From Ardenticatenia bacterium (lineage in GTDB: Bacteria > Chloroflexota > Anaerolineae > Aggregatilineales > Aggregatilineaceae): a stretch of 6,417 bases of DNA. The stretch lies in assembly GCA_026984385.1 (NCBI GenBank), contig JALSSH010000608.1, forward strand, positions 1 to 6,417, read 5' to 3'. Position numbers and translations under genes: made by a program. Shown here piece by piece: positions 1 to 5,404 of the stretch. A model generated the notes under the pieces. It saw only the letters and a program-made list of their open reading frames with translations. It was not told the origin of the DNA and did not search any database. Each line of letters starts with the position of its first letter. Within the stretch, counting starts at the first letter, position 1.

Positions 1-109
1 CGTCTTTGCGGCGGGCGCGTTGATCGGCGCGATCCCCATCGTGATCCTGATCCTGACGTTTCAACGCTTTTTTGTCAGCGGGCTGACCGAAGGCGCGGTG
101 AAAGGATAG
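1..109 (+). CDS. Carbohydrate ABC transporter permease, C-terminal fragment (MalG type)
   Basis: This is the 3' end of a gene that starts before the window. Reading from base 2 gives 35 residues and a TAG stop at 107-109. The piece is one hydrophobic helix (GALIGAIPIVILILTF) followed by QRFFVSGLTEGAVKG. That ending is characteristic of the inner-membrane permease subunits of family 1 carbohydrate ABC importers (MalG/UgpE-like, binding-protein-dependent transport permease family), whose last residues are typically F-V-x-G-[LM]-T-x-G-A-V-K-G. The role would be one half of the membrane channel for an imported sugar. The alpha-glucan hydrolase 4 nt downstream points to maltodextrin or a similar glucan, but the substrate is inferred from that neighbour only. 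The EAA loop that contacts the ATPase lies outside the window. Confidence 0.85.
   Translation, partial: VFAAGALIGAIPIVILILTFQRFFVSGLTEGAVKG
101..106 (+). promoter_or_regulatory. Ribosome binding site for the GH13 gene
   Basis: AAAGGA sits 7 nt before the GTG at 114 and overlaps the last codons of the permease gene. It supports the GTG start and suggests translational coupling within one operon. No ATG in the same frame gives a better start before the conserved N-terminal domain. Confidence 0.6.
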
Positions 110-113
110 AGGC

Positions 114-1748
114 GTGGAGTTCCTTTTCGGCACATTTGCAACGGACGAACTAAAACTCATTCACCATCGCGCCGCGCGGCGCGGTCTGCAACATCGTTTC
201 GAGATTCGCCCGCGAGACCCACTCCCCGCCCAGCCGATCCGCCTGGTGGTGTGGGTAGGCGCGGACGTTTCCGCCGATCACGTAGCGTGCTACTTCACCG
301 CAGACGGCAGCGAACCACGCGGCGCGTTCGGCCAGGCACAGAGCGGGCAGGTCGTGCGTTTGGAGCGCGTGGACGTGGCCTGGGATATGCTCACCTGGGG
401 CTACGGCGAGCGCTGGGAGGGCACGTTGCCGCCACAAGCGGAAGGCGCGGTGCTGCGCTATCGTATCGGCGCGTGGGCGGAAGGCGGCCAGGAGCTTTTC
501 GCGGACTGGCCGCAGGAAAAGCGCGTGGTCGAGCGGGCGGCGCGCGCCTTTTTCGCCAATGAGCCAATCCCCGAAACCACCCCCGCCCCACCCGACGAGG
601 GCACGGTCTTTGACGTGCACATAGACCGCTTGCAACCGCCCGAGTGGGCACGGCAGGCGCTGATCTATCACGTGTTTGTAGACCGCTTTTACCCGGGAGA
701 CGGGCGCGCGTGGCAACAGCCCGACGCACTGAGCGGCTTTTACGGGGGCACGCTTTGGGGCGTGCGCGACAAGTTGGACTACATCGCGGAGCTGGGCGCG
801 ACGTGCATTTGGCTTAGCCCGACTTGGCCCAGCCCCTCGCATCACGGCTACGACGTAACCGACTATGGGCGGGTCGAGCCGCGCTTGGGCGGGGACGAGG
901 CATTGCGTGTGCTGGTGGAAGCGGCACACGCGCGCGGTATCCGCGTGTTGCTGGACTTGGTCTGCAACCATATCTCCCGCGAGCATCCGATCTTTCAAGA
1001 GGCGCTGCGCGACCCGCAAAGCCCCTACAGGGCATGGTTCACCTTTGACGCGCGCGAGCCGCACGGCTATCGCTCCTTTTTCGGCGTGCGTGAAATGCCC
1101 AAGCTCAATTTAGCGCACCCGGAAGCGCGGGCCTGGATGCTGGAGATCGCGCGCTATTGGTTGCGCGAATTTGATGTGGACGGCTACCGCCTGGACCACG
1201 CGGCGGGGCCTGGCCCGGGCTTTTGGTCGGACTTCCGCGCGGCTTGTCGCGCTGAAAAGGCCGATGCCTTTTGCTTCGGCGAGCTGATCGACCAACCGAC
1301 CTCGCTTCTGCCGTATATCGGGCGACTGGATGGCGCGCTGGACTTTCAGATTGCCGAGGCGCTGCGCAAAACGTATGCGCGCGGTGAGTGGTCAGAAGCG
1401 GACTTGGAGCGCTTTTTGGCGCGGCACGAGGCTTTTTGGGCAGACGAGGGCGACTTTGTCCGTTTGGCCTTCATAGACAACCACGATATGGACCGTTTCC
1501 TCTACGCGGCGGGTGGAGATGTGGGCGCGTTGCGGCGCGCGTTGGAGCGCTTGTTGGCCTTGCCGCATCCGCTGGTGCTGTACTACGGGACGGAAGTGGG
1601 GCTGAGCCAGCGTTGGAGCACGCGCGACGGGCGCGGATTGGAAGTCGCCCGCGAGCCGATGCGCTGGGGGGACGCTCAAAACCATGAGTTGCTCGCCGTG
1701 TACCGGACATTGGCCGCCCGCCGAGCCGCACGGGGAAGCATTGAATAA
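114..1748 (+). CDS. GH13 alpha-glucan hydrolase, neopullulanase/cyclomaltodextrinase-like, lacking domain C
   Basis: A 544-residue alpha-amylase family enzyme that would hydrolyse alpha-glucosidic bonds in maltodextrins, pullulan or cyclodextrins. Residues 1-150 form a beta-rich N-terminal domain with a TADGSEP turn (62-68). A Pro-rich linker follows (151-160), then the TIM barrel from about 182 (LIYHVFVDRFYPGDG). The family's conserved regions are all present: GYDVTDY 245-251, DLVCNH 281-286, MPKLN 328-332, GYRLDHA 357-363 (nucleophile D361, R359), GELI with acid/base E390, and DNHD 455-458 (stabiliser D458). MPKLN as region V is the signature of the neopullulanase subfamily (GH13_20 and relatives). 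No signal peptide is seen, so it is probably cytoplasmic and acts on imported sugar, in line with the permease 4 nt upstream. The protein ends right after the last barrel helix (LLAVYRTLAARRAA), so the usual C-terminal beta domain of about 80 residues is absent. Exact substrate is unknown. Confidence 0.9.
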   Translation: MEFLFGTFATDELKLIHHRAARRGLQHRFEIRPRDPLPAQPIRLVVWVGADVSADHVACYFTADGSEPRGAFGQAQSGQVVRLERVDVAWDMLTWGYGERWEGTLPPQAEGAVLRYRIGAWAEGGQELFADWPQEKRVVERAARAFFANEPIPETTPAPPDEGTVFDVHIDRLQPPEWARQALIYHVFVDRFYPGDGRAWQQPDALSGFYGGTLWGVRDKLDYIAELGATCIWLSPTWPSPSHHGYDVTDYGRVEPRLGGDEALRVLVEAAHARGIRVLLDLVCNHISREHPIFQEALRDPQSPYRAWFTFDAREPHGYRSFFGVREMPKLNLAHPEARAWMLEIARYWLREFDVDGYRLDHAAGPGPGFWSDFRAACRAEKADAFCFGELIDQPTSLLPYIGRLDGALDFQIAEALRKTYARGEWSEADLERFLARHEAFWADEGDFVRLAFIDNHDMDRFLYAAGGDVGALRRALERLLALPHPLVLYYGTEVGLSQRWSTRDGRGLEVAREPMRWGDAQNHELLAVYRTLAARRAARGSIE

Positions 1749-1860
1749 AAACGAGCAACCCCGAAAGATCGCGCGGCCAAGCGCTTGGCCTGTGCGTGCA
1801 ATCAGCGCAGAGCGATCGGGCGATATTTTCCGCGTGCCCTTGCTCGGGGCCTTTATTTCT
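1749..1860. other. Intergenic region with nested inverted repeats, possible transcription end of the sugar operon
   Basis: No gene is supported here. Several inverted repeats nest: CGAGCAA 1752-1758 with TTGCTCG 1840-1846; GATCGC 1767-1772 with GCGATC 1812-1817; the palindrome at 1775-1790; and a small TGCG/CGCA hairpin at 1793-1809. On paper these form a branched fold. The last arm also offers a short hairpin, GCCC 1836-1839 with GGGC 1847-1850, followed by CTTTATTTCT. That could be a weak intrinsic terminator for the permease-GH13 operon. The 4-bp stem and interrupted T-tract make it marginal. Confidence 0.35.
1775..1790. promoter_or_regulatory. Perfect 16-bp palindrome, LacI-family operator-like
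   Basis: GGCCAAGCGCTTGGCC is identical to its own reverse complement and has a central CG. LacI/GalR-family regulators of sugar genes typically bind even palindromes with a central CG, and AAGCGCTT is a common core. It lies 27 bp after the GH13 stop and about 70 bp upstream of the -35 of the next gene, so which gene it would control is unclear. As RNA it gives a 6-bp stem with a GCGC loop but no T-tract, which argues against a simple terminator. No copy was noticed elsewhere in the window. Confidence 0.4.
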
Positions 1861-1889
1861 ATGACGCACACAAGCGCACGTGCTATACT
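1861..1889 (+). promoter_or_regulatory. Sigma-70-type extended -10 promoter for the TPR membrane protein gene
   Basis: TGCTATACT at 1881-1889 is an extended -10 (TGn + TATACT, 5/6 to consensus). ATGACG at 1861-1866 matches TTGACA at 4/6 with a 17-bp spacer. Predicted start of transcription is near 1896, giving a leader of about 33 nt before the ATG at 1929. The gene therefore probably has its own transcript and is not simply read from the sugar operon. Confidence 0.6.
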
Positions 1890-1928
1890 TGAGGACGCAT
1901 CGCAACGCAAACACAGACGGGGCACGTT

Positions 1929-2891
1929 ATGACCTTCCAAAACATTCGCCCGGGCCGCGTCATGCTGGCCGTTTTTCTTATTTTTGCGCTCAACCTCGGG
2001 GCGAGCCTGGCTGTTTCCACCGTCTACGTGATGACGCGCGTGGTTGACGTGGTTGACCCTAACGCGACATCACAAGAACAAGAAGAAGCGCTCCAAAAGG
2101 AAATTGACGCGCTGATGACGGAGGTACAAAACGGCTCAGACGCGATCACGCGGCTGAACGTAGCGCAATGGTCGCTCGCCACGCTGATTACATTGGCGGT
2201 GTCCTATCTTGTGGTGCGCCAAGCGGCCACCGATCCCGCCCAGGCCACCGGTTATGGCGTCCTGATCGGCTTGGGAGTTTTGCTGGTTTACGGGCTGTGC
2301 ATTTGTGGGGCCGTTGTCAATGGGAGCATCCGATTGGCTTTTTTGGTGCTCATCTTCTTGGCGGCGCTGTTGGGGGGGCAATGGGCCGGACGTCACCCCA
2401 AGGCTCAGGTTTCCACACAGGAGATTGCCGCTGTGCCCGGGTTGTTCACCTCACCGCCACCCGCAGCCGGAAGGCTCTCGGCGGAAACGTATTACAACAT
2501 GGGCGTCCAAGCAGCGCTTGGCGGCAGAAGCGAAGAAGCTCGCCAACACTTCACCCGCGCTGTGCAACAAAACCCACACTATGTAGAAGCCTGGCTACAA
2601 CTCGCCAATCTTTCCGAAACACCCGAACAAGCGTGGAACTATGTGCAACAGGCGCGCTCGCTTTCCCCGAATGACCCCGCCGTTCAGCAAGCGGTAGCGA
2701 TCATTTGGCCGCAAGTAAGCGCCAGCGCTGCCGGAAACGAGCCGCCACGCAATCAGCCGCCTTACCCCGGCGGCGAACAAGACGACGTGCACATCCCCAG
2801 CACGCGACTTGCGGGCAACGAGCATTCGCCGAACGCCTCACCGGAAGAAGACGAGAATATGAACGAGCCGCCTCCCTCTCAAACGCTCTAA
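1929..2891 (+). CDS. Four-helix membrane protein with C-terminal TPR repeats, function unknown
   Basis: A 320-residue protein I cannot assign to a named family. Four hydrophobic segments lie at about 11-35, 80-97, 109-130 and 133-152. The segment between the first two (about 36-79) is acidic and Gln/Glu-rich and could form a short coiled coil. Positive residues at 7-10 and 155-159 suggest N- and C-termini both inside. Residues 185-218 form a good TPR (YYNMG...GRSEEARQHFTRAVQQNP). Residues 219-250 form a second, degenerate one (VEAWLQLANLSETPEQAWNYVQQA...SPNDP). The last 50 or so residues are Pro/Glu/Asn-rich and probably disordered. TPRs bind other proteins, so a membrane-anchored scaffold or assembly role is plausible, but this is inference. 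The ATG at 1929 follows a weak GGGG (1919-1922) and the promoter at 1861-1889. The gene converges on the lipoprotein gene with a 41-bp gap. Confidence 0.8.
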   Translation: MTFQNIRPGRVMLAVFLIFALNLGASLAVSTVYVMTRVVDVVDPNATSQEQEEALQKEIDALMTEVQNGSDAITRLNVAQWSLATLITLAVSYLVVRQAATDPAQATGYGVLIGLGVLLVYGLCICGAVVNGSIRLAFLVLIFLAALLGGQWAGRHPKAQVSTQEIAAVPGLFTSPPPAAGRLSAETYYNMGVQAALGGRSEEARQHFTRAVQQNPHYVEAWLQLANLSETPEQAWNYVQQARSLSPNDPAVQQAVAIIWPQVSASAAGNEPPRNQPPYPGGEQDDVHIPSTRLAGNEHSPNASPEEDENMNEPPPSQTL

Positions 2892-2897
2892 ACCAAA

Positions 2898-2932
2898 CGG
2901 GCGGGGTTGCGTTTTCCCCGCCCGCGTTGTTT
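2898..2932. terminator. Bidirectional intrinsic terminator between convergent genes
   Basis: CGGGCGGGG (2898-2906) pairs perfectly with CCCCGCCCG (2916-2924) around a 9-nt loop. On the + strand it is followed by CGTTGTTTTT, which runs into the stop codon of the opposing gene. On the - strand it is followed by TTTGGTTT, giving a weaker T-tract. It can end transcripts of both the TPR protein gene and the lipoprotein gene. Confidence 0.8.
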
Positions 2933-3595
2933 TTACTCCACACGGAGCGAACTCAGCATATCCTCGTACACACGCGACCATAAATCCCACCCGTATTTGC
3001 CGGTGGTGGTCAACTTGAGCACGATCACGCGACCGTCTGTGGTGGTCATCGCGCCGATGGTGGTCGTCACGGGCGGGTCTTGCGTTGTGTCTTTGCCGAC
3101 AGCGATCACGCCTCGCAGTGTTTCGGTCTGCCAGTCGGCGCGTGCCGGCGCATCAAGGGCAGCGGTAGCCGCCTCGACCGAGTCCGCCCAATAGACTTCA
3201 AAAACCGCGCGTTCGTCGTATTTGTTGCGTTCGGAAGGCTCAATCACGATCAGCACACCATCGGGCGCTTCCTCGCCGCTGCGCGCCGTGAAGTAGCGCG
3301 CGGGGTAGTTGATATGCACACCGTCAGCGCTCGCTTCACCGTCCAGAGGCAAATCTAGGGCTGCGGGGCACTCTTCGTCGTTTGGATCGCTACACCCGGG
3401 CAGTTTGGCGTCGTCTCCACCGCTTGCGTCCGCGCCCACGTTCAAGCCGGGGCCGGACAAATTTAGGCCAGGCGTGCCACTTCCCTCGGCGGTGGGCGTC
3501 TTTGCCGTTTCGGAACTCTTTCCGCCGCACGCAGCCAACCCTAACGCCAACACCATGAGCGCCACGCTCCACAAACGCCAATTTCTCCGTAGCAT
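2933..3595 (-). CDS. Lipoprotein with a low-complexity linker and a C-terminal domain of unknown function
   Basis: A 220-residue exported lipoprotein. The N-terminus MLRRNWRLW is basic, followed by a hydrophobic stretch and the lipobox LAAC with Cys23, so signal peptidase II cleavage and lipid anchoring on the outer face of the membrane are expected. Residues 24-65 are rich in Gly, Ser, Thr, Pro and Asp (including a near-repeat GLNLSG/GLNVG) and act as a tether. Cys68 and Cys76 could form a disulfide. The globular part, about 92-220, reads like short beta strands (HINYPARYF, GVLIVIEP, FEVYWAD, GVIAVGKD, RVIVLKLTT). It ends in a helix W...VYEDMLSSLRVE, an ending I associate with PsbP/DUF1795-like domains of bacterial lipoproteins; that assignment is tentative. 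The start at 3595 is chosen over an upstream in-frame ATG at 3640 because of the AAGGAG 8 nt before it and the normal signal-peptide length it gives. Confidence 0.85.
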   Translation of the reverse strand: MLRRNWRLWSVALMVLALGLAACGGKSSETAKTPTAEGSGTPGLNLSGPGLNVGADASGGDDAKLPGCSDPNDEECPAALDLPLDGEASADGVHINYPARYFTARSGEEAPDGVLIVIEPSERNKYDERAVFEVYWADSVEAATAALDAPARADWQTETLRGVIAVGKDTTQDPPVTTTIGAMTTTDGRVIVLKLTTTGKYGWDLWSRVYEDMLSSLRVE

Positions 3596-3603
3596 TGCCA
3601 ACA

Positions 3604-3609
3604 CTCCTT
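3604..3609 (-). promoter_or_regulatory. Ribosome binding site that sets the lipoprotein start
   Basis: On the - strand AAGGAG lies 8 nt upstream of the ATG at 3595-3593. It decides between this start and the in-frame ATG at 3640, which would put 15 extra residues (containing three Cys and acidic residues) before the signal peptide. Confidence 0.8.
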
Positions 3610-3640
3610 CGCCCGCTCTGCAGAGACAACAGCGCCCCAA

Positions 3641-3668
3641 AGTTTAACGTTGTTGTGCGGCGCGTCAA
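3641..3668 (-). promoter_or_regulatory. Sigma-70-type promoter for the lipoprotein gene
   Basis: Read on the - strand, TTGACG (3668-3663, 5/6 to TTGACA) is followed after 16 bp by TAAACT (3646-3641, 4/6 to TATAAT). Predicted transcription start is near 3634, giving a leader of about 40 nt that carries the AAGGAG site. Confidence 0.5.
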
Positions 3669-3720
3669 GCACAGCTCGGCCCTTTTTCTTCCAATTTCGG
3701 CCTGCGTAGCGGCCAGAGCT

Positions 3721-3729
3721 TGTTATACT
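3721..3729 (+). promoter_or_regulatory. Extended -10 promoter for the PLP enzyme gene
   Basis: TGTTATACT is TGn followed by TATACT, the same -10 hexamer as at 1884-1889. No convincing -35 is seen 16-18 bp upstream, which extended -10 promoters can tolerate. Transcription would start near 3736, about 30 nt before the ATG at 3766. It is divergent from the lipoprotein promoter, with about 50 bp between the two -10/-35 blocks. Confidence 0.55.
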
Positions 3730-3765
3730 AGGGCTATGCGCGGTTTGTGAGCGGGGGTCGCCAAG

Positions 3766-5244
3766 ATGATGAACGTTCGATCCACAGCGGATGCCAATAA
3801 TTTTTCTGTGCTCGGCCCGATGCAAGAAGAACAGGAGCAATTCCAGCGCACCTACCCTCATGTGGACTGGAGCGCGCTTGAGCGGTTGCGTGTGCAAGAA
3901 TACGATCGCCTGGAACATCAGGGACATATCTACCTGGATTACACCGGTGGCAGCCTTTATGCCCAAAGCCAGATTGACGCCCACATGGCGCTGTTGCGCG
4001 ACGGTGTTTTCGGTAACCCGCACTCCAACAATCCCACTTCTTCGGTGGCGACGCGCTTGGTGGAAGAAGCGCGCGCGGCAGTGCTGAACTATTTCAACGC
4101 CTCGCCGAATGAGTATCTGGCAATTTTCACCCCGAACGCCAGCGGCGCGCTGAAGCTGGTTGGGGAATCCTACCCGTTTGAAAACAAAGGGCAATATCTG
4201 CTGCTTTTTGACAACCACAACTCAGTGAACGGCATTCGAGAATTTGCGCGAGCGCGTGGGGCCGAAGTACATTACGCGCCGGTTGTGCCGCCGCAGTTGC
4301 GCATTGACGAAGAGGCGCTGCGCGCACACCTGGCCCGCGCTATCTCGGACGGCAACAATTTGTTTGCCTATCCCGCACAATCCAATTTTTCCGGCGTGCA
4401 ACACTCGCTGGAATGGATCGCGCACGCGCACACCAAAGGGTGGGATGTGCTGCTGGATGCAGCGGCGTTTGTGCCGACCAATCGGCTGGACTTGAGCCGC
4501 TGGCATCCGGATTTTGTGTCGCTTTCGTTCTACAAGATGTTCGGCTATCCCACCGGCATCGGCTGCCTTTTGGCACGGCGAGACGTGGTGCGAAAGCTGC
4601 GCCGCCCCTGGTTCGCGGGCGGCACGATTACCGTCGCCTCGGTGGCCGGAGACGTGTACTATCTCCAGGAGGGCGAGGCAGCCTTTGAGGACGGCACGGT
4701 AAACTATTTGGGGCTGCCTGCGATCACGATTGGGTTGCAACACATGCAGCATGTGGGGATCGAGACGATCCATGCGCGCGTGCACGCGCTGACCGAATGG
4801 CTGTTGGAGCGTCTGGTGAGTTTGCGCCACAGCAACAGCGCACCGCTGATCCACCTTTACGGCCCGCCGAACGGCGAAGCGCGCAGCGGCACGATTGCGT
4901 TTAATTTCTACGATCCGCAAGGCACGTTGTTTGACTACCGCGAGGTGGAAGAAGAAGCCTTCGAGTGGAAAATCTCGCTGCGCACCGGTTGTTTTTGTAA
5001 CCCGGGCGCCGGAGAGCAAGCTCACGGCTTGACCGAGATCAACCTATCTGAGTGCTTTGAGGGCCGCGAGCGCGTGACGTTTGATGACTTTGTGCGCATG
5101 ATGAGCGGCAAGATCGGCGACGCGGTGGGCGCGGTGCGCATCTCGTTGGGCATCGCCTCCACGTTCGACGACGTGTACCGTTTCGTGCAATTCGCCGAAA
5201 ACTTCCGCGATCGGCCCGCCGTAGACCGAGGGACTGCCTCATAA
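3766..5244 (+). CDS. Class V aminotransferase-fold PLP enzyme related to the sulfurase domain of molybdenum cofactor sulfurase
   Basis: A 492-residue, probably cytosolic PLP enzyme of the NifS/cysteine desulfurase superfamily. Its closest resemblance is the N-terminal domain of eukaryotic Moco sulfurase (MOCOS/ABA3). Shared stretches: IYLDYTGGSLY near the start, FGNPHSNNPTSS, FTPNASGALKLVGESYPF, DNHNSVNG with PLP-stacking H151, PAQSNFSG 203-210, LLDAAAF with D231, SFYKMFGYPTGIG with the PLP Schiff-base K257, FEDGTVNYL, RTGCFCNPGA 406-415 with the persulfide-type C409, and VRISLG near the end. With D231, H151, K257 and C409 present, L-cysteine desulfuration is plausible. Known MOCOS proteins carry C-terminal MOSC domains that bind the cofactor; here the protein ends after the PLP domain, so the sulfur acceptor is unknown and could be something other than Moco. 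The start is the first of two tandem ATGs, preceded by GGGGG 8 nt upstream. It is the first gene after the divergent promoter region. Confidence 0.85.
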   Translation: MMNVRSTADANNFSVLGPMQEEQEQFQRTYPHVDWSALERLRVQEYDRLEHQGHIYLDYTGGSLYAQSQIDAHMALLRDGVFGNPHSNNPTSSVATRLVEEARAAVLNYFNASPNEYLAIFTPNASGALKLVGESYPFENKGQYLLLFDNHNSVNGIREFARARGAEVHYAPVVPPQLRIDEEALRAHLARAISDGNNLFAYPAQSNFSGVQHSLEWIAHAHTKGWDVLLDAAAFVPTNRLDLSRWHPDFVSLSFYKMFGYPTGIGCLLARRDVVRKLRRPWFAGGTITVASVAGDVYYLQEGEAAFEDGTVNYLGLPAITIGLQHMQHVGIETIHARVHALTEWLLERLVSLRHSNSAPLIHLYGPPNGEARSGTIAFNFYDPQGTLFDYREVEEEAFEWKISLRTGCFCNPGAGEQAHGLTEINLSECFEGRERVTFDDFVRMMSGKIGDAVGAVRISLGIASTFDDVYRFVQFAENFRDRPAVDRGTAS

Positions 5245-5260
5245 ACGCCCGCCGTCGCGG

Positions 5261-5345
5261 GGGCGCGCCGCCGTGCGCCTTCGGCGCACCACGCGCGGCG
5301 GATGCCGCGCGTCAGCCGCGCACAGCGCGGCTAGGCGGCGCGCCC
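5261..5345. repeat. Perfect cloverleaf-forming GC-rich palindromic element
   Basis: An 85-nt intergenic element. Outer stem: GGGCGCGCCGCC (5261-5272) pairs with GGCGGCGCGCCC (5334-5345), 12 bp. Inside are three perfect hairpins: arm A, 7 bp, 5273-5279/5283-5289, loop TTC; arm B, 9 bp, 5291-5299/5304-5312, loop GGAT; arm C, 8 bp, 5314-5321/5325-5332, loop ACA. Single bases C5290, C5313 and A5333 join the arms; 72 of 85 bases are paired. The outer stem can extend by 5 bp (5256-5260 with 5349-5353) past a 3-nt bulge. GC content is about 85%. The left arms of B and C are complementary to each other over 7 bp, so alternative folds exist. There is no T-tract after it on either side and no tRNA consensus. 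It could be a dispersed palindromic repeat, a cruciform, or a structured leader of the aldolase mRNA; the sequence alone cannot decide. Confidence 0.75.
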
Positions 5346-5391
5346 GATCCGCGCACGTGCTCGCAGCGCCGATCCTTCACCCTACCCACAC

Positions 5392-5396
5392 AGGAG
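5392..5396 (+). promoter_or_regulatory. Ribosome binding site that sets the aldolase start
   Basis: AGGAG lies 8 nt before the ATG at 5405. It rules out the longer reading from a GTG at 5273, which would translate the cloverleaf element into Arg/Ala-rich sequence foreign to the family. Confidence 0.85.
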
Positions 5397-5404
5397 CAAC
5401 ACTC

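Noticed and set aside
150..1064. Long open frame on the - strand (304 codons) inside the GH13 gene
   Set aside because: It is antisense to a gene with all GH13 motifs intact, and its translation shows no recognisable domain; long antisense frames are expected in GC-rich coding DNA.
1684..1932. Small + strand frame over the end of GH13 and the gap, considered as a frameshifted domain C
   Set aside because: Its translation has no resemblance to a GH13 C-terminal beta domain and overlaps the promoter and palindrome.
3596..3640. Upstream ATG start for the lipoprotein
   Set aside because: It would put a Cys-rich, partly acidic stretch before the signal peptide, and the AAGGAG site favours the ATG at 3595.
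3541..4218. Open frame on the - strand spanning the divergent promoter region
   Set aside because: It crosses both promoters and is antisense to the conserved N-terminus of the PLP enzyme.
4222..5025. Long open frame on the - strand (267 codons) inside the PLP enzyme gene
   Set aside because: It is a mirror of the conserved class V aminotransferase reading, with His/Arg/Gln-rich composition and no recognisable domain or ribosome binding site.
5261..5345. tRNA or intrinsic terminator reading of the cloverleaf
   Set aside because: Stem lengths (12/7/9/8) and 3-4 nt loops do not fit a tRNA, the conserved D- and T-loop bases are missing, and no T-tract follows on either strand.
5273..5404. N-terminal extension of the aldolase from a GTG
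   Set aside because: It would translate the cloverleaf into low-complexity Arg/Ala sequence; the ATG at 5405 has a strong AGGAG and gives the family's normal length.
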